Numbered from the stretch's first letter, positions 15,479-25,579 are shown. The stretch: DNA of 64,000 nucleotides from Saprospiraceae bacterium UBA7687 (GCA_002482845.1 DLGT01000072.1:2696-66695), one strand, 5' to 3'. Numbers and translations are program-made. The notes: generated by a model not told the origin, from the sequence alone.

Positions 15479-18400
15479 CTAATAATTTAAATTGGGTGCT
15501 AGCCAACGTTCTACATCATTAACGTCCATTTGTTTCCTTTTAGCGTAATCGAGTACCTGATCTTTTGAAATATTCCCTAAACCGAAGTACTTTGACTCAG
15601 GATGTGCGAAATACCAACCACTCACGGATGCAGCAGGATACATGGCTTTGCTTTCTGTTAGTATAATACCCGTATTTGCATCAGCATCTAACAATCGCCA
15701 CAAAATATCTTTTTCTGTATGATCAGGACATGCAGGATAACCTGGTGCCGGACGAATGCCTTGATATTTTTCATCAATCAAAGCTTCATTTGGCAATTGT
15801 TCGCTTTTCGAATATCCCCAAATGCTTTTCCTTACTTTCTCATGCAAATACTCTGCCAATGCTTCGGCTAGTCTATCTGCTAGTGCTTTGGTCATAATGG
15901 CATTATAATCATCATGTTGCGCTTCGTACATTTTTACCCAAGGCTCTATCCCAATACCCGCTGTGACTGCGAATGCACCGAAATAATCTTTTTTACCTGA
16001 ATCTACTGGAGCAACATAGTCTGCCAAACAATGATAAGCTAGCCCATCAGATTTCTTCCGTTGTTGACGTAAGAAATGTACTTTGTCACAACTTTGGCCA
16101 GTTTTATGGTCAAAAATAATGACATCATCTCCATCACTATTGGCAGGAAAAATGCCTATTACCCCTTTTGCAGAAACCCTATTTTGTTTGATCATTAAGT
16201 CAAGGATTTCAATCGCATGGTCGTACAACTTCTGAGCTTCTACACCTACAAATGCATCCCTAAATATAGTAGGATACTTACCTTTGAGCTGCCAACTTGC
16301 AAAAAATGGCGTCCAATCTATATAAGGAGCCAAATCTTCCAATGATATCTCATTAAACGCTTTGACACCTAAAAACTCAGGTTCATATGGTTGATACGAC
16401 TGCCAGTCGATCTGTTGCTTTTTCTCTCTTGCTTCTTGAATAGAAACGTATTCTTTGGCTGTCTCCCCTGCTGCACGTTTGATACGAAGTTCGTCATATT
16501 CTTGTTTCACGTCTTTGACAAAGGTCTCAGACACATCGCCTTCTTTGGATAATAACTGACTTACGACACCCACACTTCTACTTGCATCGAGTACATGAAT
16601 GACGGGACCATCGTATTGTGGTTCGATTTTGAGTGCTGTATGAGTCTTGGATGTTGTCGCCCCACCAATTAAGAGTGGTAGTTTGAATCCTTGTCTTTTC
16701 ATTTCTTTGGCCACATGCACCATTTCGTCCAAAGACGGCGTTATCAATCCACTCAATCCAATCACATCCACATTATGCTCACGAGCTGCCTGCAAAATTC
16801 TATCCGCAGATACCATAACACCTAAGTCTACGATATCATAATTATTACAAGCTAGTACTACACCAACTATATTTTTTCCAATATCGTGGACATCTCCTTT
16901 TACGGTAGCCATTAAGATTTTACCTTTGACAGTGCCGCCCCCTGATATTGCCTTTTCTGCATCTATAAATGGTGTAAGATAAGCCACGGATTTCTTCATG
17001 ACACGTGCACTTTTGACTACTTGTGGCAAAAACATCTTACCTGCGCCAAACAAATCACCCACAATGTTCATCCCATCCATAAGCGGACCTTCTATCACCT
17101 GAAGTGAAGTTGGGTATTTAAGTCTAGCTTCTTCTGTGTCTTCATCTATAAAATCCGTAATACCTTTGACCAAAGCATGAGATAAGCGCTCTTCCACACT
17201 GCTCTCTCTCCACCTTAGGTCTTTCTGAATGACACGTCCGCCACCTGCAACACGTTCTGCATAGTTGGTCAGTTCTTCTGTGGCCTTTTCGTTTCTATTA
17301 AAAAGTACATCTTCTACGAGCGTAAGTAACTCTTTATCCACTTCCTCGTACACTTCTATCATACCTGCATTTACGATGCCCATATCCATGCCCGCTTTAA
17401 TAGCATGGTATAAAAATGCGGAGTGCATAGCTTCTCTAACTTTGTCATTGCCACGATAAGAAAATGAGATATTACTCACACCACCACTTATTTTAGCTCC
17501 TGGACATTCAGCTTTGATGCGTCGGGTCGCTTCTATAAAATTGATGGCATATTCATTATGTTCTTTAATACCAGTTGCTACGGCAAAAATATTAGGATCA
17601 AAAATGATGTCTTCGGCAGGAAAACCTATTTCATTGACTAATATACCGTATGCACGTTTGCAAATATCGACTTTACGATCAATGGTGTCTGCCTGTCCTA
17701 ACTCGTCAAATGCCATCACTACGGTAGCTGCGCCATACTTTCTTAAAAGATTAGCTTGACCTCGGAACTCTGTCTCACCCTCCTTCATGGAAATAGAATT
17801 GACAATACATTTGCCCTGTATACATTTAAGTCCTGCTTCTATGACTTCAAATTTTGAAGAATCTATCATCACCGGTACTTTGGCAATATCAGGCTCAGAC
17901 ATGGCTAGGTTCAAGAAGGTCTTCATGGCTTCTTTGGAATCAAGTAAGCCTTCATCCATGTTGACATCTATAATCTGTGCACCACTTTCTACTTGCTGGG
18001 CTGCAACTGACAATGCTTCAGAATATTTATTTTCGGCAATTAGTTTTGCAAATTTGCGTGAACCAGTAACGTTTGTCCTTTCGCCGATATTGATAAAGTT
18101 AAGATCTTCTCTAACGATAAGTGGTTCTAGACCTGCATAGGAAGTCAGCTTCTTTTTTGTAGGAATCGCTCTAGTTGACATACCTTCCACGGCATCAGCC
18201 ATAGCTTTAATATGTTCAGGCGTAGTCCCACAACAACCGCCAATGATATTTACTAATCCTGAAGAAACAAACTCTCTAATATACTCCTTCATCTCATCAG
18301 CGGACTGATCGTAAGCACCTAATTCATTCGGAAGGCCGGCATTGGGATATGCACTGATAAAACAAGATGCAATATTGCTTAGATCTTCTAAATGTGGTCG

Positions 18401-19150
18401 CAACTCTTTTGCACCTAAAGCACAATTCAGACCCACACTAAAAAGGTCAGCATGTGCGATGGATATATAAAATGCTTCAGCTGTCTGGCCACTTAATGTA
18501 CGTCCACTTGCATCAGTAATCGTGCCTGAGACCATGACAGGTGTGTTTATTTGTCTTTCTTCTTTCAGATTTTGAATAGCAAATAGGGCCGCTTTACAAT
18601 TTAAGGTATCAAAAACAGTTTCCACCAGCAAGATATCAGCTCCACCATCGAGCAATCCCATCGCTTGTTCGTAATAATTTTCTACCAACTCATCAAAGGT
18701 GACCGCTCTGAAACCTGGATTATTGACATCAGGCGATAAAGATGCGGTTTTATTAGTAGGTCCGATAGCACCAGCTACAAATCGTGGTTTGTCAGGATTC
18801 TTCAGGGTAAATTCTGTTGCTACTTTCTTTGCAATACGTGCGGACTCTTTGTTGAGTTCGTAGGTCAATGCTTCTAGGTGATAATCAGACTGTGATATCC
18901 TAGTGCCATTGAAGGTGTTAGTTTCAATAATATCTGAACCTGCCTCAAGATATGCTCTGTGGATAGCTTCGATAATATCTGGCCTAGTTAGAGACAACAA
19001 ATCGTTGTTTCCTTTTAAGTCTGAATGATGATCTCGGAATCTTTCACCACGATAATCTGATTCTTCCAGTTTATACCTTTGAATCATAGTACCCATGGCA
19101 CCATCTAAAACGAGAACTTTCTCCTTTGCTAATTTAATTAAATCTGTCAT
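15479..19150 (-). CDS. metH: Cobalamin-dependent methionine synthase
   Basis: A 1223-residue, full-length MetH with all four modules. The homocysteine-binding barrel starts at VLDGAMGTMIQ and carries the zinc cysteines (NCALGAK and GGCCGTTPEHI). The methyltetrahydrofolate barrel begins near FINIGERTNVTGSRKF. The cobalamin domain has DVHDIGKNIVG with the axial His. The C-terminal S-adenosylmethionine reactivation domain contains RPAPGYPACPDHTEK. It methylates homocysteine to methionine in the cytosol. A TAACTTTG box lies 10 bp before the start, leaving a very short leader, and no cobalamin riboswitch is visible. The SLBB export gene begins 108 bp downstream on the same strand. Confidence 0.98.
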   Translation of the reverse strand: MTDLIKLAKEKVLVLDGAMGTMIQRYKLEESDYRGERFRDHHSDLKGNNDLLSLTRPDIIEAIHRAYLEAGSDIIETNTFNGTRISQSDYHLEALTYELNKESARIAKKVATEFTLKNPDKPRFVAGAIGPTNKTASLSPDVNNPGFRAVTFDELVENYYEQAMGLLDGGADILLVETVFDTLNCKAALFAIQNLKEERQINTPVMVSGTITDASGRTLSGQTAEAFYISIAHADLFSVGLNCALGAKELRPHLEDLSNIASCFISAYPNAGLPNELGAYDQSADEMKEYIREFVSSGLVNIIGGCCGTTPEHIKAMADAVEGMSTRAIPTKKKLTSYAGLEPLIVREDLNFINIGERTNVTGSRKFAKLIAENKYSEALSVAAQQVESGAQIIDVNMDEGLLDSKEAMKTFLNLAMSEPDIAKVPVMIDSSKFEVIEAGLKCIQGKCIVNSISMKEGETEFRGQANLLRKYGAATVVMAFDELGQADTIDRKVDICKRAYGILVNEIGFPAEDIIFDPNIFAVATGIKEHNEYAINFIEATRRIKAECPGAKISGGVSNISFSYRGNDKVREAMHSAFLYHAIKAGMDMGIVNAGMIEVYEEVDKELLTLVEDVLFNRNEKATEELTNYAERVAGGGRVIQKDLRWRESSVEERLSHALVKGITDFIDEDTEEARLKYPTSLQVIEGPLMDGMNIVGDLFGAGKMFLPQVVKSARVMKKSVAYLTPFIDAEKAISGGGTVKGKILMATVKGDVHDIGKNIVGVVLACNNYDIVDLGVMVSADRILQAAREHNVDVIGLSGLITPSLDEMVHVAKEMKRQGFKLPLLIGGATTSKTHTALKIEPQYDGPVIHVLDASRSVGVVSQLLSKEGDVSETFVKDVKQEYDELRIKRAAGETAKEYVSIQEAREKKQQIDWQSYQPYEPEFLGVKAFNEISLEDLAPYIDWTPFFASWQLKGKYPTIFRDAFVGVEAQKLYDHAIEILDLMIKQNRVSAKGVIGIFPANSDGDDVIIFDHKTGQSCDKVHFLRQQRKKSDGLAYHCLADYVAPVDSGKKDYFGAFAVTAGIGIEPWVKMYEAQHDDYNAIMTKALADRLAEALAEYLHEKVRKSIWGYSKSEQLPNEALIDEKYQGIRPAPGYPACPDHTEKDILWRLLDADANTGIILTESKAMYPAASVSGWYFAHPESKYFGLGNISKDQVLDYAKRKQMDVNDVERWLAPNLNY

Positions 19151-19159
19151 AAGTGCCGC

Positions 19160-19167
19160 AAAGTTAA
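19160..19167 (-). promoter_or_regulatory. Candidate -7 promoter box (TAACTTTG) for metH
   Basis: Matches TAnnTTTG, the -7 consensus of the Bacteroidota housekeeping sigma factor. It ends only 9 bases before the metH ATG, so the transcript would be nearly leaderless. A TTG lies 23 bases upstream of the box. Confidence 0.45.
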
Positions 19168-19257
19168 CAATAAATGATATTATCTCTTACAATTAAAAAA
19201 GAACTAAGTAAAAAAGCTTAAGAAGTATATTGTCATTTCAAGTTAAAGTCTAAAAAA

Positions 19258-19288
19258 TTGGACTGTCGATAAATTACATTTACCTTTG
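19258..19288 (+). promoter_or_regulatory. Bacteroidota-type promoter (TTG-N20-TACCTTTG) for the yhhN-like gene
   Basis: TTG at 19258-19260, 20 bases of spacer, then TACCTTTG at 19281-19288, about 20 bases before the ATG at 19309. Both boxes and the spacing fit the Bacteroidota consensus, making this the best promoter match found in the window. Confidence 0.65.
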
Positions 19289-19308
19289 ATTTTTTAAACT
19301 GAAACCAT

Positions 19309-19965
19309 ATGATAGATTTTAAAAAGCACCTACCGTTCACTTTGTTTTTTGGTGTTATATTTTTTCTTAACATCTTGTTTATGTACGTATTACAAGACTA
19401 TAGAATGGTAGCAAAACCCATGATTATGGCGAGTTTGATAGGTTTTTATATCACAGTAGAGCGCAGACAATCTAATGCATTTGTGCTTGCTATGATCTTT
19501 GCTTTGCTTGGCGATGTGTTTTTAATGTTCAAGGGAGATGATTTTTTCTTGATAGGGTTATTATGTTTTATGTTAATGCAATTGTTGTACACCTACCTTT
19601 TTTCAAGAGAAGGGAGCAATGATAATAAAAGATTAATGCTCATTAGTGGACCATTAGCATTATTGACTGTAGGTATTATTTCATTATTGTGGAATGATTT
19701 GGGTGATCTCAGGATACCTGTTTTGGTGTATGCGATGGCAATTACAGCTATGGTTATATCAGCTATTTATAGAATGAATACAATGAAAGGTTATAGTGCC
19801 GTGGTTTTGGGTGTAGTATTATTTTTAATATCCGATGCTGTTTTGGCTATTTCAAAGTTTGGTGGTGCTGTACCATTTCAAGACATCATTATCATGTGTA
19901 CCTATATGGCAGCACAATATTTAATAGTGAGAGGTATGGTTGCGGCACATGAAATGAGCAAATAA
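19309..19965 (+). CDS. YhhN-family (TMEM86-like) integral membrane protein
   Basis: A 218-residue protein with about eight hydrophobic segments spread evenly along its length. Family landmarks are visible: the K-P motif at VAKPMIMASL, the ALLGDVFLM segment, the later FLISDAVLAISKF segment and MAAQYLIVRG near the end. Human TMEM86B hydrolyses lysoplasmalogens and bacterial YhhN relatives are thought to act on similar ether lipids, but the substrate in this organism is unknown. It is transcribed divergently from metH, with its own promoter at 19258-19288 and a terminator candidate at 20000-20029. Confidence 0.85.
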   Translation: MIDFKKHLPFTLFFGVIFFLNILFMYVLQDYRMVAKPMIMASLIGFYITVERRQSNAFVLAMIFALLGDVFLMFKGDDFFLIGLLCFMLMQLLYTYLFSREGSNDNKRLMLISGPLALLTVGIISLLWNDLGDLRIPVLVYAMAITAMVISAIYRMNTMKGYSAVVLGVVLFLISDAVLAISKFGGAVPFQDIIIMCTYMAAQYLIVRGMVAAHEMSK

Positions 19966-19999
19966 ATGAGATAGTCCATTTTTAAGATCTGGTAAAATT

Positions 20000-20029
20000 G
20001 CGTACCTAAAGGCACGCTTTGTTTGTTTT
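20000..20029 (+). terminator. Rho-independent terminator candidate after the yhhN-like gene
   Basis: Stem gcgtacc-taaa-ggcacgc (one mismatch) followed by tttgtttgtttt, 34 bases past the stop codon at 19965. Confidence 0.6.
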
Positions 20030-20041
20030 GGTATTTTTTTC

Positions 20042-20130
20042 TACCAATATTTTGTCCTTAACAGGACAAGGATATTCACAAATGTACATTTTTCACTTTA
20101 CCAATATGTTGTCCTTAAAAGGACAAGAGT
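20042..20130. repeat. Duplicated 28-bp palindromic motif (ACCAATATnTTGTCCTTAA)
   Basis: Two copies, at about 20043-20070 and 20099-20126. Each reads taccaatat[t/g]ttgtcct followed by the complementary aggacaag, giving perfect 7-8 bp stems (ttgtcct/aggacaa). They lie between two convergent genes and could act as bidirectional 3'-end structures, but no T-run follows. Confidence 0.6.
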
Positions 20131-20164
20131 AAATGCATCCTTTAGATAAGTTAAAGACTTAAGT

Positions 20165-21340
20165 CTACATCTTAGATAGTAGTAATCCTGCTTTAGAAAG
20201 AAGGTTTTCCGTCTTGGCAAAACAAAATCTTATTAACTTATCTTGTCTATTATCTGAATAAAAAACGGAGATAGGAATACAAGCTACCCCGTGTTTCACA
20301 GTCATTTCTTTGGCAAAAGCTATATCATCTAGGTCGCTAATCTCGCTGTAATCACACAATTGAAAAAAAGTCCCATCAGATTTTATTGGTCGAAGGCGTG
20401 TCGTTTTTAAAATCTCTAAGAAGAAATCTCTTTTATGCTGATAAAATTGAGATAGTGACAAATATTGCTGCTCATCTTTCATAAATGTGGCCAAAGCGTA
20501 CTGCACAAAAGAATTGACACTGAATACATTCCATTGATGGACTTTGCGAATTTCATTCATTAGGTACTCAGGTGCTATACAATAGCCTACTTTCCAACCA
20601 GTACAATGATACGTTTTCCCAAATGAAAACACAGAAATACTTCGTTGATACAATTCAGGATATTTGAGTACACTTTCATGCGGCTGACCATCGTACACCA
20701 AATGTTCATAAACTTCATCGCTCAAGATGATGATATCGGTATCCTTCACAATATGAGACAATTGAATCAAATCATCCGCTTTCAGGATTGTACCTGTAGG
20801 ATTGTGTGGGGTATTGATGATGATCATCTTGGTTTTCGGGCTGATTATCGCTGACAATAAAGACCAATTGATCTTAAAATCAGGTGCTTCCATCGTATAA
20901 ACTACGGCCTTTCCACCAGCTAACTCGATCGATGGACGATAGCTATCATACGCTGGTTCGAAGATGATGACTTCGTCACCTAGATGAACCAATGCTGTGA
21001 TGGCCGTAAAAATGGCTTGTGTGGCTCCAGCAGTGATGGTGATTTCTGATGTTGGATTTATGTATTGTCCATAAGCATGAAGTACTTTTTGCGTAATTAT
21101 CTCTCTCAATCCCATCACACCTGCCATAGGCGCATATTGATGTTTGTGGTCATCAATAGCATCTTTTACCAAATCCAATAAAGCAGAAGGTGGATCATAA
21201 TCTGGGAAACCTTGACCAAGATTGAGCGCTTGATGTTGCGTTGCCAAGGCAGACATCTCGGTGAAGATGGTGGTTTGGGAAGAGGAGAGTTTGGATGTGA
21301 TTTGCAATATTACTTTTTTAATAAACACTTGACTTTTCAA
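20165..21340 (-). CDS. PLP-dependent aminotransferase class I (methionine / kynurenine type)
   Basis: A 391-residue class I aminotransferase. It has the N-terminal LNLGQGFPDYDPP typical of the kynurenine/methionine aminotransferase branch (YbdL, CCBL), NTPHNPTG with the Asn that contacts PLP, SDEVYEHLVYDG with its Asp and Tyr, and the lysine segment SFGKTYHCTGWKVGYC. YbdL in E. coli prefers methionine, His and Phe; the exact substrate here is unknown, although metH is nearby. The first ATG (21340) overlaps the preceding lipoprotein gene by 23 bp. Residues just after it (QITSKLSSSQTTIF) are already conserved, so a much later start is unlikely. Confidence 0.9.
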   Translation of the reverse strand: MKSQVFIKKVILQITSKLSSSQTTIFTEMSALATQHQALNLGQGFPDYDPPSALLDLVKDAIDDHKHQYAPMAGVMGLREIITQKVLHAYGQYINPTSEITITAGATQAIFTAITALVHLGDEVIIFEPAYDSYRPSIELAGGKAVVYTMEAPDFKINWSLLSAIISPKTKMIIINTPHNPTGTILKADDLIQLSHIVKDTDIIILSDEVYEHLVYDGQPHESVLKYPELYQRSISVFSFGKTYHCTGWKVGYCIAPEYLMNEIRKVHQWNVFSVNSFVQYALATFMKDEQQYLSLSQFYQHKRDFFLEILKTTRLRPIKSDGTFFQLCDYSEISDLDDIAFAKEMTVKHGVACIPISVFYSDNRQDKLIRFCFAKTENLLSKAGLLLSKM

Positions 21341-21947
21341 TTGAACTAATCATCGCTAATTGATCAGATTTCGACTTTTCTTTGTCAGGATTTATAGCAA
21401 AATACTGTAAATAACAAATTTTATTTTTATTCTTATTATGAATAAGGTAATAAACTGCAGGTATGCTACCTAAAGTTGAATCTTTACAAATCAAATTTTT
21501 CTCAATCTTTAAGCTGTAATTATTATTAATATTTATAAACTGATGTTTAATCTCAGATTCATTGTTGACTATTAATTCCGGAAGTGAGTTCAAAAAATCT
21601 CTATCTAAAACTGTAAAGGAGTCATCACCATTCTGAAGATTTCTGATCATCAATAAGCTCTTGTAAAATCGATTAAAATCATAAATTATTTGCTGGATTT
21701 TGGTTTCATCAAATTGACTCCGGCTTCTATATATTTCGGAATGTATCAAAAAAACATGGGAGCTATTATCCTTTTTACTATATAAAAAAGATAAATTATC
21801 ACTAATTTTTATAGCGTTTGGATTAAAGAAATCAGGAAAATCTATGTTTATATTAAAATTTTTAAGATGGTTTTCTTTAGTACAAGCAACTGAAAATAAA
21901 ATAAATATTAAAACAAAAAATTTGTAAAAGTTGATTTTGTTCTTCAT
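21318..21947 (-). CDS. Hypothetical lipoprotein
   Basis: A 209-residue protein with an N-terminal lipoprotein signal (FFVLIFILFSVAC, with the lipobox Cys at about residue 22), so probably anchored in the outer or inner membrane. The mature part is rich in Asn, Ile and Lys and has no motif I recognise. It contains a segment (TLGSIPAVYYLIHNKN) that looks like an antiparallel beta-pair. The stop lies inside the start of the aminotransferase gene, implying co-transcription. The composition is more AT-rich than its neighbours. Confidence 0.72.
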   Translation of the reverse strand: MKNKINFYKFFVLIFILFSVACTKENHLKNFNINIDFPDFFNPNAIKISDNLSFLYSKKDNSSHVFLIHSEIYRSRSQFDETKIQQIIYDFNRFYKSLLMIRNLQNGDDSFTVLDRDFLNSLPELIVNNESEIKHQFININNNYSLKIEKNLICKDSTLGSIPAVYYLIHNKNKNKICYLQYFAINPDKEKSKSDQLAMISSIEKSSVY

Positions 21948-22087
21948 TAATGATAAAATTTCATATATATTTTATAAATTCCACATCTAAGCCTTACAAT
22001 GATAAAGACTGATGTGTCTATTCAGAATATAACCTCATAAAAAAATGTACATCCAAAATTAAAGGGTTAAAACCTTTCGAAAATATA

Positions 22088-23617
22088 TTACAAATCAAAC
22101 TTAATCCCCTGTGCTAATGGCAAAGTAGTACTATAATTGATCGTATTAGTTTGTCTGCGCATGTATGCTTTCCAGCTATCTGAACCTGATTCTCGTCCGC
22201 CACCTGTTTCTTTTTCACCACCGAATGCTCCACCTATTTCTGCACCACTCGTACCGATATTGACATTGGCAATACCGCAATCTGAACCCGCTGCTGAAAG
22301 GAATCTCTCTGCTTCACGAAGATTGGTGGTCATGATGGCTGAAGATAAACCTTGTGGTACATCATTTTGTATGGCGATGGCATTTTCTACACTTCCTTTA
22401 TACTTGAGTAAGTACAAAATAGGTGCAAAAGTCTCATGCTGCACGATAGGCATACTATTTTCTGCCTCGACGATGCATGGCTTGACATAACAACCACTTT
22501 CGTAATGTTTGCCTTTGAGTACACCACCTTCAACTAAGATATTGGCACCTTGCTCTTTTGCAGCTTGGAGTGCATTTTGATAAGCATCCACGGCCATTTT
22601 ATCGATCAATGGTCCTACATGATTTTTGCTATCTAATGGATTGCCTATTTTCAGCTGGGTATATGCTTTGGTCAGTTTTGTTTTGACTTCGTTGTATATG
22701 CTTTCGTGTACAATGAGTCTTCTCGTAGATGTACATCTCTGTCCACAAGTACCTACTGCCCCAAAAAGTGCACCAGTCAGTACTAAGTTCAAGTCCGCTG
22801 ACTCAGTAACTATGATAGCATTGTTTCCACCTAATTCTAATAAGCTTCTACCTAATCTCTCAGCAACTGCAGCGCCTACGATTTTGCCCATTCTAGTGCT
22901 ACCTGTTGCAGATACCAAAGGAACTCTTATATCTTGGGTCATCCACTCACCTACTTTGTAGTCACCAGTGATGATACAACTCACACCTTCAGATACTTTA
23001 TTGGCTTTTAGTACTTTATGCAAGATGTTCTGACAAGCTACAGCACAAAGTGGTGCTTTTTCGCTGGCTTTCCATACACATACGTCTCCGCATACCATAG
23101 CGATCATCGCATTCCAAGACCAAACTGCCACTGGAAAATTGAACGCAGAAATGATACCTACGATGCCTAGTGGATGCCATTGCTCATACATACGATGGTA
23201 AGGTCGCTCAGAGTGCATAGTCAGACCGTACAACTGGCGAGACAATCCTACTGCAAAATCACAGATATCGATCATTTCTTGAACTTCTCCGAGACCTTCC
23301 TGAAGAGATTTGCCCATTTCGTAAGATACTAGTTGACCGAGCGGCTCTTTGTATTTACGGAGTTCTTCGCCATATTGACGTACGATTTCACCACGTTTTG
23401 GAGCAGGTATTTCGCGCCATTCAATGAATGCTCTTTGAGCAGTTTTGATGACTTTTTCGTAATCTTTTTTGGAAGTGACGGAAACGCTGCCTATCAATTC
23501 TCCATCTACAGGAGAGAAAGATTCGATATAAGTATCAGATTTTAGGGACTTTTGCCCTGTCCAAGTACCTTCGTTTTTTTTATGAAGGTTTAATTTTTTT
23601 AAAAAAGAAGTATTCAT
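22088..23617 (-). CDS. ALDH7-type aldehyde dehydrogenase (alpha-aminoadipic semialdehyde dehydrogenase-like)
   Basis: A 509-residue aldehyde dehydrogenase closest to the antiquitin (ALDH7) group. It has ISAFNFPVAVWSWNAM for NAD binding, LELGGNNAIIV with the general-base Glu, CGQRCTSTRR with the catalytic Cys near residue 300, and the diagnostic GGAFGGEKETGGGRESGS near the C-terminus. ALDH7 enzymes oxidise alpha-aminoadipic semialdehyde / piperideine-6-carboxylate in lysine breakdown. No other lysine catabolic gene is next to it, so the pathway assignment rests on sequence alone. Cytosolic and probably tetrameric. Confidence 0.92.
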   Translation of the reverse strand: MNTSFLKKLNLHKKNEGTWTGQKSLKSDTYIESFSPVDGELIGSVSVTSKKDYEKVIKTAQRAFIEWREIPAPKRGEIVRQYGEELRKYKEPLGQLVSYEMGKSLQEGLGEVQEMIDICDFAVGLSRQLYGLTMHSERPYHRMYEQWHPLGIVGIISAFNFPVAVWSWNAMIAMVCGDVCVWKASEKAPLCAVACQNILHKVLKANKVSEGVSCIITGDYKVGEWMTQDIRVPLVSATGSTRMGKIVGAAVAERLGRSLLELGGNNAIIVTESADLNLVLTGALFGAVGTCGQRCTSTRRLIVHESIYNEVKTKLTKAYTQLKIGNPLDSKNHVGPLIDKMAVDAYQNALQAAKEQGANILVEGGVLKGKHYESGCYVKPCIVEAENSMPIVQHETFAPILYLLKYKGSVENAIAIQNDVPQGLSSAIMTTNLREAERFLSAAGSDCGIANVNIGTSGAEIGGAFGGEKETGGGRESGSDSWKAYMRRQTNTINYSTTLPLAQGIKFDL

Positions 23618-23668
23618 TTGGGTAAGGTTTATTTATGTGTTCAGCAATAAATGCTTTAAATTTTGGTG

Positions 23669-23676
23669 CAAAAGTA
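23669..23676 (-). promoter_or_regulatory. Candidate -7 promoter box (TACTTTTG) for the ALDH7-type gene
   Basis: Reads TACTTTTG on the minus strand, 52 bases upstream of the start at 23617. No clear -33 TTG was seen at the right distance. Confidence 0.4.
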
Positions 23677-23837
23677 AGAAACTTAGTTGAATGAATGGTA
23701 GAAAAATGAAGATATGAAGCGTTTACAGTTACTAACTTAATAGACGTAAGAAAAATATAATCTTTGAAAAGCTTTTAATTGCTATATGGTTAGATTGGTG
23801 ATATTCAGAAAACAAAATATACTGGTAAACAGGTGCT

Positions 23838-25379
23838 TTATTTCTTTTTCATTTTTTCTTTGATTACTTCTTCTATCCTACGCCCTTCAATTTTACTATC
23901 AAGCCAAGAGATGATATCCAAGTAAAGGAATGGTCGCTTTTCATAAGGATCTTTTTGGAATTTTATCAGTTTTGTCCTTAGTTTGCTAAATTCTGACATC
24001 AGATCATACTTCGTCATCTGCGGTGTCCTACGTATGAATGACAAGATTTCTTTTTGTACAGACTGCAGGTCTTCCATTTTGATTAAAAAACGATATACTG
24101 ACTTGATTTGATAACTGACCAAAAAATCATTGCCTAATTCGAAATGACTAATCAACGTCAATATCCTAGCAAAACATTGAATGTCTTCTCTCAATCCGCC
24201 GATAGGACTATTGTTTATTTTATTAAGATATTCTATGGCATTGTTATAGTCATCTGCCCCAAAATATACACATGCTACCTTGTAATTAAATACCATCTCC
24301 CTATTGATATCCCAATGATGTTTTCCTGATTTGAGCACATCTCTAATTTCTATGATCTCCTTGACACCTTGTTTGTAATCTCCTATCAAGAATATCTTAT
24401 TTAACAAATGTACATACTTAAACAACCGATAATTGGACAGTTGGCTTTCTGACATCTGATCTATATATTGGTTTTCAAACTCAATATATGTCGCATAATG
24501 CTGAAGGAATTTTTCTGTTTTATTTGCCATGTACAATGCATTCATGGCATTGTGAAGACCTTTGAAATACAAGATTTGATCTTCCTTGATCAAATGTGGA
24601 AAATCTCTAAAACAATCCACCCATTTTTGCGAATATTTGTAATAATTTACAAAATCTTGAGTCATATGATAGTACCATACAAATGACTGGTAGTAATAAA
24701 TACGTTCATAAAATCCTAACTTTTCAGGTTTTAAATCTGGAAGGTTCTGATAGAAATAATCCTTGACATGCTCAAAATCCTTTTTGTCTTTGACGTATCC
24801 GTATTTGAGATACATGCCATAAAGCATCAGAGAAAGATTAGAGAGTTTGTCATGGATGGCAACTTTAGAAAGTATCAAATTGCTTAATTCGTTGAGTTGA
24901 ATGGCTTTTTGGGTGGAACTGCCTGTGATATATTGGGTCTCAATTTTTCTTTCTTCATCTAGAATATGGTAAGCCAATAAAGTCTCATGATTGACTTGTG
25001 CCATCTTTTTTGCTTTTTCGAGCATATCAAGACTGGCTTTTGTCATGCCTTTTGATTGCAATATTTTAGAATAATCTAATAATTCCCTAATGGCCACGTC
25101 TGAAAATTCTTGTTTGTGGAGATTGCGAAGGTTGACCAAAATTTGTTTCATTAGATTGGCCTTGATATTGGACAATTGACCTTTTTTGATCTGAGGTAAT
25201 TTCTTAAGTAAATCAGCTTCTTTGAATGTTTTGTTGGAGTCGATGTAGTCAAATAATTGCATAAATAATTTGTCAGATGCATTGTTGTCTCTATTAACAT
25301 ACAGTCTAAAACTCTTCTTCTCTGCTTTGGTAAGTGAGTGAATGAGCTGTATAAGTTGATCTGTTTGTTGACTGGGCAT
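23838..25379 (-). CDS. Hypothetical helical-repeat protein (Bacteroidota)
   Basis: A 513-residue, almost entirely helical cytosolic protein with no signal peptide. The N-terminus (LIQLIHSLTKAEKKSFRLYV) and the internal paired helices suggest an alpha-solenoid of TPR-like character, but no classical TPR consensus stands out. I recognise the pattern as a Bacteroidota-typical uncharacterised family and cannot name a function. It is a single-gene unit: the neighbour downstream (22088-23617) is 220 bp away and has its own promoter box. Confidence 0.8.
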   Translation of the reverse strand: MPSQQTDQLIQLIHSLTKAEKKSFRLYVNRDNNASDKLFMQLFDYIDSNKTFKEADLLKKLPQIKKGQLSNIKANLMKQILVNLRNLHKQEFSDVAIRELLDYSKILQSKGMTKASLDMLEKAKKMAQVNHETLLAYHILDEERKIETQYITGSSTQKAIQLNELSNLILSKVAIHDKLSNLSLMLYGMYLKYGYVKDKKDFEHVKDYFYQNLPDLKPEKLGFYERIYYYQSFVWYYHMTQDFVNYYKYSQKWVDCFRDFPHLIKEDQILYFKGLHNAMNALYMANKTEKFLQHYATYIEFENQYIDQMSESQLSNYRLFKYVHLLNKIFLIGDYKQGVKEIIEIRDVLKSGKHHWDINREMVFNYKVACVYFGADDYNNAIEYLNKINNSPIGGLREDIQCFARILTLISHFELGNDFLVSYQIKSVYRFLIKMEDLQSVQKEILSFIRRTPQMTKYDLMSEFSKLRTKLIKFQKDPYEKRPFLYLDIISWLDSKIEGRRIEEVIKEKMKKK

Positions 25380-25396
25380 CTTTAAAATTTAAACCG

Positions 25397-25404
25397 CAAA
25401 GATA
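25397..25404 (-). promoter_or_regulatory. Candidate -7 promoter box (TATCTTTG) for the helical-repeat gene
   Basis: TATCTTTG on the minus strand, 17 bases before the ATG at 25379; TTTG sequences lie upstream but not at the ideal spacing. Confidence 0.45.
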
Positions 25405-25579
25405 AATGGAATCGTAATCAAATATTAGACAAAAACCTAAGTAAAAGAAAAAAATAGATGCTAATGTTTCCAAAAAATACCATCATTTGATAACTTAGTG
25501 CTTATTTTTCATGGGTGTAAAATCCAAAGGCAACAACATGCCTATATTTATTCGTTATAATAAAAAAAGGTCATAAAAA

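Noticed and set aside
19151..19308. Cobalamin riboswitch upstream of metH
   Set aside because: The gap is only about 150 bp, lacks the B12-box sequence, and the -7 box lies right at the start codon, leaving no leader.
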